This document shows, piece after piece, positions 48,846 through 61,329 of a stretch of 64,000 bases of DNA. The DNA lies in NCBI RefSeq assembly GCF_051622035.1, contig NC_135362.1, positions 18,066,501 to 18,130,500 on the forward strand, in the 5' to 3' direction. The notes under the pieces were generated by a model. The model had not been told where the DNA came from. It saw only the letters and a program-made list of their open reading frames with translations, and searched no databases. Each line of letters starts with the position of its first letter. Within the stretch, counting starts at the first letter, position 1. The DNA is from Arctopsyche grandis. Lineage: Eukaryota > Arthropoda > Insecta > Trichoptera > Hydropsychidae. The position numbers were made by a program, and so were the translations under genes.

Positions 48846-49685
48846 TATGTTCAAAGGTGTGAACTAAATACATATGTACATACATACATATATACACATA
48901 CATACATATATACATGTATTTTGATTATTGTAGTATTCGATATAGCTTCAATTTATACTATAAATAATTCATATTAGACTTTCATATCAACACAATCACA
49001 CTTATGATTGCTGAACACATTAAATTGATGTATTAATATCGATGACTTTAATGTCGTATTCATAAACATACTCGTATGATTTCGTATACATGTATGTATG
49101 TATATTATATGTACACATATATGTATGTATAAGAAATAATACATAATGCTTTTTTCTATCCAGGTACTTTTTATTTATTTATTTACTTTTTAAATATACT
49201 CGTACAATTCAGAAAATGATAAATTTTAATCAACAACACAATGTCCGATTTTAAAGCCATGAAAATAGTTTTCTTTGATGATTTATATATTTTTTGTATA
49301 GGGAAAAAATCGTGGGATTAAAATTGCGTCGCTTTGGACATAAAACATGAAATTTCACAAACGTTGATACATTCACAATTTCGGCACATTTTGGATCTTT
49401 TGTTTAGAATTCTCACCAAAATTTAATGCAGTGAGTGCATTGAGTAATAAGAGTTCATGAGAAAAAATTGACAATAAAAAATAAATACTCAGATTTTTTT
49501 TGGGTTCAATCGTTCATTTTTTTATCACATACATAACATATACACAACATGAAGTTTTTTGAGCACAAACATAAAATGAATGTCATGGAATGTTTAAATA
49601 ATTATAATGGTGGGGGTGATATGTAAATACTAAGGCGAATTCAATTGTTTATTTTGATTTTTTTTTATTTTACTATTATGTGTGT

Positions 49686-51437
49686 TTACATGATTCCGAT
49701 GACGCCGCACGAAACTCTGCCACCAGCGTTTCCGGTCGTTTTAGAATCTGGATGATTCGTTTTTCCGAGGTCATCAGTCATTGCATGTACTACCACAGCT
49801 CTTCCGATGATGCTGTGACGACCCGACAGGGAAATCAGTCGGTCAGTAATATCTACGTTAGCGATTCCGTTGTTGGATTGGATGTTGCCTAAATCTCCGA
49901 CGTGACGAATTTCATCATTGGGTCCACCATGTGTTTGCTACAATTGAAATTAAATCGACAAATTAACAATCATATTTTGCTAATGTGGTGGTATTTTTGC
50001 TACAATGCACAGTAAAATTACGTTTTCTGGATTAAAGTGAGATCCAGCTGAACCACAGCCTTGAGTAATATCTCCCTTTTCATGTACGTGGAATCCGAAC
50101 CGGCCATTTTGGAGTCCGGTGATTTGGCCGGAAACTGACACTGGGCCATCCTCGCCGCTTTGAGTGAAAGTTATAGTTCCGGAGACTTGGTCACCAGTCA
50201 ATTTGACGACTGCTTTCCTTTGATCCTGCGAGAAGCGATTTTGCAACTGGAATTGTGGCTGATATTGCTGCTGCTGTGGTTGGTATTGGGACTGGTATTG
50301 GGGTTGGAATTGGGGCTGGTATTGGTTTTGATATTGGTATTGGGGTTGTTGTTGCACATGATGCTGGGGCGGGCCTCTGAACAGATCGGCTTGTTGGTTG
50401 TACGGTCTTTCATAGTAATACAATTGCTTTTGCGGTTGGGGCCAATATTCGCTTTGCCAATTGAGCTGAGTAGAAAAATCGATTCATATTCGTGGACTTT
50501 GATAATTGTTACAATTTAAGTTCCATAACCAACCCTCTCAAGTGAATGTATCGTTGATAGTAAGCGATGCAAGCATGCTCACAGAGTTTTATTTAAATAA
50601 AATTGCCACAATACAAAGCTTAAATTCATGCAATAAGAAATAATATTTATCCGTTGTAATGCTATATTGGAATAAAATAGTTTGTAGAATCAGCATTTTC
50701 GGATAAGCTAAAAAGAAAAAAATATACAATGGGAAAAAAAGCATTCTATATAAACAATAGCAAGGACATTGGAAGAAGCAATTTTGCGTGGGAAATTTTT
50801 TGTTTTATTCCATTGTTTTTTATTGCAGGAACTGACGAAGCAAATTTTATTAGTAGCTTAATTTTTAGTTCAAAAATGTGTAACCTTCCTCTTCATTTAA
50901 CAAACCTTTAAATACGCCAAATTTCTTTCAAAATTGTAATTATAAAATTTTATTTATTGCATAGCTGCCACATATTGTATTTATCTTAAATGTTCGCAAT
51001 AGGGTTAATGTCATGTAAACAAACTACAAAATTGTTATAATCGCACATTGTATTACAATGAAAGTGACAACTTTTTTCTTTTAATTAAAGGCCAACAGTT
51101 TCTTATTTGATAAGTGCGTGCAGGGTGCATCACATGCAACATTTATGTAAATGCAAATATTTTTCCTTGAGCCACTCGTAAAAAAAATTTTAAAAATACG
51201 TAAGCGTTACTTATTGCGATTTTGACTCTAAGCAAATCAGAAAAAATATTTACATTTCGGATTGTGCAGATATACTATATATTTTGTTCATGCTCGAAGC
51301 AACATGCAATATTGACTATTAAAAAATCATTATATTTAAAATTTTCAGTCGTAAATGTGCAATTGCTAATCACTTACTTGGCCGTTGACAAAGGCGCAGA
51401 GCGCCAAACTCATAACGAGAAACACAAATCGCTGCAT
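49686..51437 (-). CDS. SOD gene D: extracellular Cu/Zn-SOD with Gln/Tyr-rich domain (251 aa)
   Basis: Exons on the minus strand: 51437-51378 (signal peptide [20 protein letters not shown]), 50465-50022 and 49937-49686 (TAA), all phase 0. Residues 21-100 form a Gln/Tyr/Pro-rich region with degenerate QYQPQFQ-type repeats. Such disordered stretches occur in cuticle and matrix proteins, so the enzyme may be anchored in a matrix; that is inference. The SOD domain (about 101-251) keeps all ligands: [44 protein letters not shown]; Arg143 is in GGRVSCG. The exon 2 donor is GTAATT, weaker than usual. A strong acceptor, TGTTTGTTTCAG, 20 nt before the ATG shows a spliced 5' UTR. Opposite-strand open frames are shadows. 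Confidence 0.92.
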
Positions 51438-52141
51438 TTTACTATATATTTATAATCTGAAACAAACAAACATTGATGTTTTTATGCATACAAAACACTC
51501 AACAAAAATATTTAAAAAAAAAAGCATTAAAAGATCGTGGCGGTAAAATAAAGAAAACGATTTTCTGCGAGATCCTGCAAAACAAGTATAACTTGATAGG
51601 CGAGTGCCTTGAGGTGAACCATTCTGAGATCATGTCCTTATGTATACGTATGTACTCGTAAATTACAAATAGTGTTCATATAAAAAATAACCTTTGAAGA
51701 AATCGATGCAAAAAAATTATACATGAGGTCAAATTGTATGTACAGTACAAAGGTGTCAGTTCAGAAACACTCGCATGATAAATGGAAATCATTGTACACT
51801 ACATACATATATTAAAATAATATCTGTTAAAAAAAAATACCCAAAATAAAACAGGTATGAAAATTAGAATATATTAGTGAGCATCGAAAGAACTAGAAAG
51901 TTAAAGTGACTTCGAATACGTATATTGATCGCACTTCCGAAACAATTTAAATGATCAAATATAATCTTATATCCAATCTACAACATGACAAATGAGTCAA
52001 ACATGTTCAAATATTATCCAACACATTGCACATCTTTTTGTACAATACATTTGCCTCGTGTCCTGAATGCAATAACAAGTACATAAATTGTGACGTCACA
52101 GAGCGCTGGTGATTGAAGACGATGGGACGCGAGGGACTTAC

Positions 52142-52215
52142 CTTCTCTTCGTGAACTTATCTGATGACTGGCTAGTTCTCTAGTGTGGTTGGTCAATTTA
52201 AACCACGACGAACAA
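52142..52215 (-). promoter_or_regulatory. Probable 5'-UTR first exon and promoter of SOD gene D
   Basis: On the minus strand a GC-rich leader contains CCAGTCATCAG (initiator-like) and ends in a perfect donor, GAGAAG|GTAAGT, at 52142/52141. Splicing to the acceptor at 51457 removes about 685 nt. A palindromic TGACGTCA (52090-52097), the CRE/ATF site, lies 45 nt inside the intron. The upstream limit of the exon is uncertain. Confidence 0.5.
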
Positions 52216-53925
52216 AACCTGATCAGCGAGTGTTGCATAATTCCCGCTCAACATCACACATACATACACCTACGCCGTGGTTCATTTGCAATGTGACGCA
52301 CTCTTCGCCAATTGGAAATTGGATCATTTCGAATGAATGATGTCCAAATTTGATGTTTTTCATCCGAATTTTATAGTGATTATTCTGTACATTTTAATAC
52401 ATATACATATGTACAATGTATTTTCCAAAATCATCGTGAGTTTCAAATTTTAATAATGATAATTGACGTGACTAATTACACAAATGCTTTATAATGGACA
52501 AAATTACATATGCATAGGGTCGGCATTTCGATTAAAAATCATTGATTTTGTATGCAATTTTTTCAAAATGCCTCACAAAATGTTTTCTTATAAATTTTCA
52601 AATATCAGAGGTGGAAATTTTATTAAATGTATGCAATAAATAGCCTGTAAAATATTCGTCATAATGACTATGAGATTGTATTATTATGCGAAAATTTAAA
52701 CTAGGAAATACATTAAAGTTTTTTTTTAAATTACGTTTTGAAAATTTTAAAAATAAAGTTTAAAATCGAAAAATCTAGTAAAAATAAAATGCTTATATAT
52801 ATACAATACAATATATTTCTTTTGTAACACTGCCTATTATTCTGAGTTTTTTAATATATTGTATAATTAATCATTCTTACAAGTATGGCAGAATAACTTT
52901 TACCTCCTTTCATACAGATAATATATTAAATTTATGTAATTGTGACGTGAAAATTCAATTATTTAAAAAAAAATTCACTTGTCTTCTAAATTTCGAAATC
53001 ACGTGAGTTCACTACGTATTTAGAATCTTATATTAGCAATTTGCTATTTAATAATAAATAAATACATAAATATTATAGAATCACGGGATTGCAATCGCTA
53101 TATCACAATGCACACACCGAAATCCCGATCTCAATAAAGAATACGTAAAGAAGTTCCTTCAATCTTCTGGCAGCCCTAGGAAATCACAAAAGTCTTTGTT
53201 ATTATCAAAAAATATATTACAATCGTGCACATTATACAATAAAATTTTTATCCAATAATGATACTGATAAGTTTGTTATTTTTCCTCATAAGAACTTTAA
53301 AATGTAAATTTCCACGCATTTAAAACACGTAACGAGTTCCTAGAATACAAATGTGCATACACCTCTGGAATATCAACATTGACTGTGTCCATCGACGTTT
53401 CTCAATTTTTTTCCGCTGGCACAGAATAACAAAAAGTATTTGATGTTGATCGATCCGCATAGAATTGTGCATTTTGACTTTTATTTGATATTGAGAGATT
53501 ATCGAATTAAGTGGATCCATCGTGCAAAAAAGTGGTCGTGCTTGTCTAGTTTCGATTAAATTCGAACGTCGTTGCATAAGGATGTGTAGGTGGCTATACG
53601 TGTAGCTTCACGACCACATATATGCAGGATGCATTTTAATCTTTCAATGACTTTTAAAAATGCACACACTTTCATTTCAAATGGCAAACGTCAAAAAATA
53701 CGCCAAAAGTCTCACACATTTGTCAGCACGGAAACAGATAGATATACATACATAATGCAGACAATTTCGCCTAATACTTGACTATGTACTTCATTTTCAG
53801 TTTTTCTATAATCCAAAGGCTATTAACTACTTTTATTTCGTTTATAATTCATTCTCTTTGGTACTAACTACTATTTGTACGTACATAATATCCTTCGTAT
53901 ACTTTTTATACACCTACCGCCTTTT
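52216..53925. other. Upstream of the SOD cluster, no gene recognised
   Basis: AT-rich DNA. A GC-richer patch at 53330-53780 has short open frames on both strands with no recognisable motif. Nothing else is supported. Confidence 0.45.
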
Positions 53926-53939
53926 AAACCTCTAAGATT

Positions 53940-54613
53940 AAGGCGATGCGGGGTATATCCTCAATATATCCAATATTTAATCGCCATAGTTCTTTATCAA
54001 CTCAATATAAAATAAAATTATATCGCGCGCTCATATTACCATTATTAACCTATGCTTCACCTGTATGGAATAACGCCTCGAATACTAACCTTTCCAAGCT
54101 CCAAGTAATACAAATTAAATCCTTAAAAGTAATGTATAATACACCCATATATACTAACTTGAAAAAACTGCATGCCATCAATATTATTCCGTTTTTTACA
54201 GACATTACTAACAAACTAACCAGAAGATTCTATGACGGAATCACTAATAACCATACTAACACACTTGTGAAGAGTCTCGGTGATTACAACAAAATGTCTA
54301 TACCCTTCAGGTATTTACACAGATTACCTAAACACAATCTGCTTTAGGTCATCGACTTTAGAGAGTCTTTAATTAATATTATGTATTAGATGTATTATGA
54401 GCATTTATAAGGATTATAAATAGGTTTTTGAGCTCTTTTTCCTATTATGCTGTAGATTAACTTTAGAATAATATAATACTATGATTACTAACCAAATTAA
54501 ATTAAATTGTAAAATAGAAAATGATCAGTAGATCAGTAGCTATTAAAATAGATATAAGATGTATTGTGAACATAATTTCGTAATAATAAAAAGCATTTAA
54601 AAAAAAAAAAATC
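53940..54613 (+). mobile_element. 5'-truncated LINE with a 14 bp target duplication
   Basis: The insert begins inside the C-terminal part of a reverse-transcriptase frame (KAMRGISSIYPIF, then KIKLYRALILPLLTYASPVW, typical of Jockey-group LINEs) and runs about 135 codons to a stop near 54346. An AT-rich 3' UTR and a poly(A) run (54598-54611) follow. The duplication AAACCTCTAAGATT stands at 53926-53939 and 54614-54627, perfectly preserved. It is a textbook truncated insertion and, from the intact duplication and open frame, a young one. Confidence 0.9.
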
Positions 54614-54627
54614 AAACCTCTAAGATT

Positions 54628-56132
54628 GCTCTACTCGTATTTCTTTTACTACTATTTTGGGTTGGATCCCATTTAGGTATACCTGATCATAGAACTATAG
54701 TTTTTATAATTGATTGGAATTTTAATTCGATATCGAAAAGTACATACATACATACAAATACACCAGTGTTGAGATTTTCATCATTACTTATATACATCGA
54801 TCTTGATAAAAGTTCATTGCGCATAATGTAATATTACGAATTAGCACGGAGAATTAATACGGAGAAATGATTTGTTATAAATTCTTAAAGCATTTTTCAT
54901 GCGCCAATTCTCAAACTCAAAGCGCAACGTGAATAATATTGTACCTACGTACGATAAACACTAAAAATCGTAATAATGACGCCTGATATTAAACAGTTAA
55001 TAATGTCAAAGGCATTACATATGTATGTATATAAAATCACAATGACTGTGAAAATTTAAATAAACGTAACGTGTTTTAAAATAGATTAGGTTCAGCATTC
55101 ACTTCCCGATCCATTACATATTCCGAACTTCAGAATAAAACTAAAAAGATTTCGCACACTTTTTGTTTCAACACAAGTACCAATTGGCTCATACGGTGCG
55201 AATCAGAATATCAAAGATCAAGGATCCATTTATTAGTTTAAAATCCGTAACTACTTTTCTAACACCAAATTTTAAAAACTGGTCCAATTTAATGTTGAGA
55301 TTCCATCGAAAGATTTTGACGTGTGACTTAAATATTTTGTAAAAATTTGTGATATCAAAAGTATTTATTCATTTTTATGTATCACATGTCTATTTTCAAT
55401 TCCAGATTCATTATTCATATATATGTATGTACCCCTTGATTGAAAGTTCTTCTCTTAATGTATGACATTAGCAATGAATTAAGATGTTGCCCTTTGCTTT
55501 GTTAAAGAGTTATTATATTTTAAAAGATTTGCTAAACTGGTCACGACCTGTTATAATTTCAGATGTATGTATGTATATATAAATGTCATAGATACAAATT
55601 ATCAAGGTTAATGTTTTTCCTTGAAATATTTAGTGTCTGTCGAAAGAATAAACTAGATCGGAAAGAAATAGCATGTTGAAGATTATCATACGACTCACAT
55701 CTCGGAAACATTCATTTCATAATCTACCTTTAAATGGAACAAATCTACTTCTTTTACAATTTCACAATTTTTTTACTTAAGTGAACATCTGTACATATAT
55801 ATACATACATATGCCTTATTAAACATAAAGAATGTATAAAACATTTTTTATATTTTATTTTAGTGCAAAATCGATTTCAGACTTATTTGCTTCACCGGGT
55901 AGAATATTTTTCAGTGCTATACATATGTACATAAGTTGATGTTGTATGGTGAAATGAATATTTCTCCAATCATATATGATTGTCTTCTGAAGTAAAAAAT
56001 GAGATTCTCCTGGGATATTGGATAAGTCTCAACAATGAGCCAGTTAAAATAAATTTCAAGTCAAATAAAATGTGACGTAAAAAATAAGATATCTGGATAT
56101 ATTTATACATATATGTCTGTACACATGTCCAA
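54628..56132. other. No gene recognised
   Basis: AT-rich sequence with several microsatellites of ACATATGTATGTA type (54745-54760, 55015-55035, 55560-55580, 55795-55810). No exon or structured repeat is supported. Confidence 0.5.
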
Positions 56133-56692
56133 TGCACTCAAAGAACTATGGAACGCTGTATGCTCGGCATAACGAGGAAAGACAGGAAGCGGAACACATC
56201 GGTGAGAATTATAACAGGGGTAACAGACATAGTGGATAGATTAAAGAGATTGAAATGACAATGGGCGGGCCACGTGGCTAGAAGAATGTACGAAAGGTGG
56301 ACAAAAAAGTGCTAGAATAGTACCCGAGAGGATGCAAAAGGGTAAAAAAAGACCGCAAGGAAGATGGGTAGACGATATTAGGAAAATGTGTGGGGTGAGA
56401 TGGATGAGAGTTGCACTAAACAGAGACGAGTGGAAGTGTGTTGTAGAGGCCTTCATCCAGCCAGTGCCGGCCTTACACCCGATGGCGCCCTCAGGCAATT
56501 TTTCTTTCAAACGAACTTTCGCCTTTGGCGCTCTAATCTAAAATTTTGAATGGCTTTTGGCGCTCTAATTTTAAATTTTAAAGCGCCTTAGGCGCATCGT
56601 TCGGCGCCCTAACTTATTTGACCCCCGACCCAGACCCCCCTAAAACCGGCACTGCATCCAGCAGTGGGTGGTGAGCGTCTGCAGATGATGAT
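56133..56692 (+). mobile_element. RTE-type LINE, 3' end, split by a hAT MITE
   Basis: The same family as 39606-40176: GTATGCTCGGCATAACGAGG, AGAGATTGAAATGACAATGG, GTAGACGATATTAGGAAAAT (VDDIRKM), GGGGTGAGATGGATGAGAGT (GVRWMR) and CCTTCATCCAGCAGTGG. It ends near an ATGATGAT run. The frame is interrupted more than once, so it is inactive. A MITE was inserted eight bases before the final Gln-Gln-Trp codons. Confidence 0.75.
56462..56654. mobile_element. hAT MITE (193 bp) nested in the RTE fragment
   Basis: The termini are CAGTGCCGG(C/T) at both ends. The perfect 8 bp target duplication CATCCAGC (56454-56461 and 56655-56662) is also part of the LINE sequence, which proves that the MITE came later. 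The interior carries repeated GGCGCTCTAA(T/C) units and C-rich DNA. Confidence 0.9.
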
Positions 56693-57335
56693 TTGGATGT
56701 ACGAATTATCCCGATATCAACAATAGCTATAGAAATGCTCAAAAGCTAATCAAGATTTTGACTTTGACCATGTTGAAAGTTAAGCTATCTTGGCAACATC
56801 AGAATTAATATGTATATTTCATATTAATTCTAATGTTTCTGTTTTTGAATTTATTAAGATAAATTCAGCTCACATATTCAAAAAAATATATGCATACATA
56901 TGTGTATTTAATGATCATCAGTTTTTATAACGGTACATCAGTTTTTTTATCTACGGTGCGAATTAGATGAGTATTATCTCTATATTTGTAATTTGTGTTT
57001 ACTTGCGAAACATCCTTGACGCTCTACTTTTATTCGAGTACACGTACATACATACATAACATGATACACAAAGTGTTCGGTTATTTAGGAATTTTGATTC
57101 ATATTTTGCCGGCTAGATTCACGGTGAACTAGTTTCAATAAAAAAAAATTCAATGTAAAAAAGGTAACGACATCGCTGTGTTGAACCAAAATCCTTGCCG
57201 TTAAAAATCGTAGAAGACCTCATTGGCTCCATTTTAATTTTACACTTTATATATAGAGGTCACAAAAATGACCTAAATTTAATACATCTAGCAAAATTAA
57301 ATTAGAAATGAATTATGGCAATATTAAATGATTCT

Positions 57336-58190
57336 CACGGCCGTAGCCAGGATTTATTTTTGGTAAGCGCAACCCCCCCTCCTCCCCTTCCCCACCTCAA
57401 GCATTTTTAAAGAAAAATAACCTTAGTATAAGGTTATTCTTGTTTGGAATTTGAAAAAGGGATTGAATTAAAATACAAATTTAATTAAACTTTTTTTTCT
57501 TAAAACATTTAATTACACACTTCTCATGTTTAAGAGGGCTGGACCCCAGCGCCTTGTCCATACAAACGTATTAGCCTTCTCCCTTCCTCAATTATGGCAC
57601 TAGAGCAATTATTTTTTAATATGCTATGGATATCCACCATAGGCATGTTTCAATTTTTTTTGATTAATTGATTTTTTGATTTTTGATTTATTCGATTTTT
57701 TGATTAATCAAAAAAATAGAAACATTGTTATGGTGGATATAAATAGCATATTAAAAAATAATTTCTCTAGTGCCATAATTGAGGAAGGGAGAAGTGTAAT
57801 ACGTTTGTATGGATAAGGTGCTGGGGTCCAGCCCTCTTAACAGCAAAATTCACAATATATTAACGAAAATGTAATTTTCAAAAAACGAAATGAAATTCAA
57901 AGCATCGAAAAGTCACAACAACGATAATGTATTGCCATTGAAAGTAGAAAGAAGACTAAGTTTTCTTCGGGATTTAAAAAACGTAAACAATAAAATTTAC
58001 TGAAAACATAACGTTCTTTACATTTTGCATGACTCATATCAGTTCGAAAAGTATCAGACCAATATTATCTATTGGGAAACGAATGAAACATTCGTACGCT
58101 AAGTCATAATTCTCATAATTATACATTTATTTTTATAATTTAAGGGGGGTTAAGGCCCCCCATAGCCCCCCTACCCTGGCTACAGCCACG
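57336..58190. mobile_element. hAT-like non-autonomous element carrying a nested palindrome
   Basis: The ends share GGC(C/T)GTAGCCAGG in inverted orientation, followed by C/G-rich tracts. The 8 bp flanks ATGATTCT (57328-57335) and ATGATACT (58191-58198) differ at one base, as expected of an ageing hAT duplication. The terminal three bases of the two ends are not identical. No transposase is visible. A separate palindromic element sits inside. Confidence 0.6.
57534..57836. mobile_element. TTAA-flanked palindromic MITE (piggyBac-like candidate)
   Basis: Two arms of about 130 bp, from GAGGGCTGGACCCCAGCGCC to its complement, are almost perfectly inverted around a T-rich centre (GATTAATTGATTTTTTGA). 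TTAA stands at both borders (57530-57533 and 57837-57840). TTAA targets point to piggyBac-type mobilisation. It lies inside the hAT-like element and is therefore younger. Confidence 0.75.
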
Positions 58191-59925
58191 ATGATACTAA
58201 TATAAGAAATAGCGTGTAATGAAATGGTGAGATAATAATTGTTAATTTAATATTATAATAAATACCACTAAGCCAATGAAGCAAAATTGTCATTGTATCA
58301 AAAAAGATCACAGATTATTTATTAAATTAAAAAATGTATAAGATACCAGCGATTAAAAAATATAAAAGACTACTTAAAATATTATATAAACTTGGGGCAG
58401 ATAAAGATTGGGATTACAGAGAATTATATTGTATCAACTCGTAAATAATAATAATGCGTAAATATATACGTCTCTAAATTCAACTGACCGAGAATTTATT
58501 GTGAGATTATTTTATTTATGATTAATGATAAAGATACGCATGATTTTTACAATCTTTTGATTTTGAACTTTGCTAAAATGTTCATTTTATAGGTGGCTAA
58601 ATTTGAACAAGATTTTTTATTATAGATATGTGTTTGTCGTTCGTCCTCCTTTCATTTTTATACATCCGCAATTATATGATAGTAAAAGTTAAACGAAAGG
58701 CGAATTGGCGCAATTTAAAAAGAGTCATTTCCGTAATGAAATTTAACGAAAAAAAAATATTTTCGATATTTTCACAAAAATGAAATGCGTATTTCACATA
58801 TTATTTAGAACGAATATATTTTTTAAAACACGTTGAACGTGAAAAATTTAATCAAATTATTGAATTAGATATTTTATTTGAATGAGTACATTTTCCAAAT
58901 ATTGACTCACATTTGAAGGTATCGTAAATTGTCATTAAAACTCGTTTTATATTGTTACAAGAAATATCATAATGCTTTTATGATAATCATAAATATTATA
59001 TTATCTTAATTTATTTTTATAACTATAATTAAAAATATGACTTTCTTGGATATTTGCCGAGTTTTCCAAAGAAATTAAGTCATCTTAAATCAAATTTGAA
59101 TAATGAACCGCCAAAAAACTTTAACTCCAATTTTATTTTAGGCAATCAATTCTAAATAACTCTATACACTATTTAAAAAAAATTAAATGTAATTTTTTAT
59201 GATATGGTACATAGCAAAAAATATATTCATTTTAGACTAGAATAACATTAACTATTGACGAGTTATAATATGTATATATATATATTTATATAGACATTTA
59301 ATTCTGAAATTGGATAACTTCTGATATTTTCCTCTATGAATTATAAAATAATTCCAATAATGTTTATAGAACAGAACTTCAAAATGTGAATCTAAATAAG
59401 TAGATATGCAGTTTTTATGCACTACAATTTCTTATACTACAATAAATCAATGTTAGTTAAAAACCTTAAATAACTACACAATTAATGTAGTGTTGAAGTT
59501 GTAGTGAAATTGTATCGTTTTCAAGAAATTAACGTTCAGAATTTGGTCATTTCCTTTTAGGATAGTATTTATCTTAAACATGAAAAATACTCTTATTAAG
59601 ATCGGAAGCGTCATCTCAAAATTTGGATTCCATTTATTTTTAGCAAAATCCAAACCTTTTTAATAATAATCACATATTTATGGACAATTTCTTGTAAAAA
59701 ATAGCGTGAGCTATAAAATAATCTTAGCAATAGCATTATTCTTTTAAACTACATCATTGGAAGCCTCGAATAACATGAGCGCGTATTGTTGTTACTCAAC
59801 TTCAAATGTGTACTTAACCGTAAAATGTGAATGAACTCGCTTTGCTGGCACTATAGTAACACTCATTCAACGTGTAAAATGTCTGAGCTCATGGTTTAAA
59901 ATCACAGAAGATTATTCAAACTCAC
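58191..59925. other. No gene recognised
   Basis: Strongly AT-rich sequence without a long open frame, microsatellite cluster or structured repeat that I can define. Confidence 0.55.
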
Positions 59926-60052
59926 CTCGGAAGCAGCAGACAACAATGCAATCCTGGTTGTTCAGATGTAACCTGAGAAGCACTTGCACAATGAAAAAAG
60001 TAATACAATAGCACAGGTGAAGTTGTCGAAACACTTGCTGACCGACGACTGA
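59926..60052 (-). promoter_or_regulatory. Candidate noncoding first exon
   Basis: On the minus strand an initiator-like TCAGTC (60052-60047) begins a leader of about 125 nt ending in a perfect donor, CCGAG|GTGAGT (59926/59925). It could be a distal first exon of SOD gene D, whose 5' acceptor at 51457 is free to use it, or of another gene. A plus-strand donor, GGCGGAG|GTAAGT (60068/60069), borders the same block, so the strand is not certain. Confidence 0.35.
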
Positions 60053-60069
60053 TTTGTGGCGGCGGAGGT

Positions 60070-61281
60070 AAGTCTTCACAGTGCATTAACAATTCGAATG
60101 GCCATGACTGATAAAATTAATACCTACATGTTGACTTTGCTCTATTTAAAATCCATTTCAACGATTACCCTCAAGCAATACGCACTCGTGTGATCTTGAA
60201 GTTATATTTGACTGTTTGAATGAAATATCGATTATCGTTTTCCTTGGCTAAAGAAACCTTAATTTTTTTTGGTACGAGCAGTTTCATATAATTTTGGTTG
60301 TATTTCTATGATTTTATGTTATGTTATGTACGTATAATATTGCATGCTGTGAATACAATGTACATATAGCATTCTGTTGTTCGTTAATATGTACATAGGT
60401 GTTTCGTCAAGTTGTATTTTTTATATAAATTTTTTAATTTATCTTTCAATTTAAAAAATTCGGAGAAATTTGTAAAGTTAAATGAAATGCATAAATATAA
60501 GTATAAGAAAGTGGAACAAATCAAAAAATAAAAATTTTAATACAATATTTGGCAAGACAAACCCATCTGCGCAGAAAGTCAAATCAAACAACGATTCACA
60601 TATAAAATCATGGAATTGTGATAGTATTAAAATCATAGGAAGATCAAAACGCAATGGGATGCTATTAATAAGATTTAATTTGTTTTCAATGCATACATAA
60701 AAAACGTGGAAATAATTTATTTTTCAATCAACTGACAAATATGACTGAACAAAGGAATTTGTCATTTAAAATTTCAACTTCCCAATTCACAAAACAGTTC
60801 CAATTTGGAACTATTGAAATAATATAAATTGAAATTGAGATTCTTCTACACAATTCAATATATGAACATGCAGCATACATATGTATGTACATACATATAT
60901 CCTAATAATTTGTAAAAGAAATACATTTTTTTTAAATACATACATATCTTTAATTAAAAAAAAAATAGTAATTAAATTGCATTCTTATATTACATATTTT
61001 TTAAACATACAATAAGAGCCTTTAATATTTAATATTTTAAGTAGAAAAAGTTAAGTTTTAGTTAAACATGTTTTTAGTGCTCAAGATTAAAAAAAAATAC
61101 CAAAATTACAAAATAAAGCTATGAGAGGTATTTTGAATGTTGGTAGATTAAAATGTATCAGATGAACTTGGATGAATGAGTATTATAAATAGTTTAAATT
61201 TAGTACTTTGTATTTTGTTCATAAGTTATTATGCCAGAAATAAGAGCAATTTAGTTGTAGGTAGAGTAAGTAAAAATAAGA
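60070..61281. other. No gene recognised
   Basis: AT-rich DNA. A 72-codon frame at 60482-60700 lacks domain features and has no splice or promoter context. Confidence 0.5.
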
Positions 61282-61329
61282 TAGCTGGTGGTATCTTTCA
61301 CAGAGGTGTGTCAAAGACACCACCAGCTA
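61282..61329. repeat. Stem-loop with 17 bp arms
   Basis: TAGCTGGTGGTATCTTT (61282-61298) pairs with AAAGACACCACCAGCTA (61313-61329) with one mismatch around a 14 nt loop. The stem is GC-richer than its surroundings. At 48 nt it is short for a microRNA precursor, so a tiny foldback remnant is equally possible. Confidence 0.6.

Noticed and set aside
50160-50519. 119-codon plus-strand frame rich in Leu
   Set aside because: It is the antisense of the Gln-rich exon of SOD gene D (CAG/CAA read as CTG/TTG).
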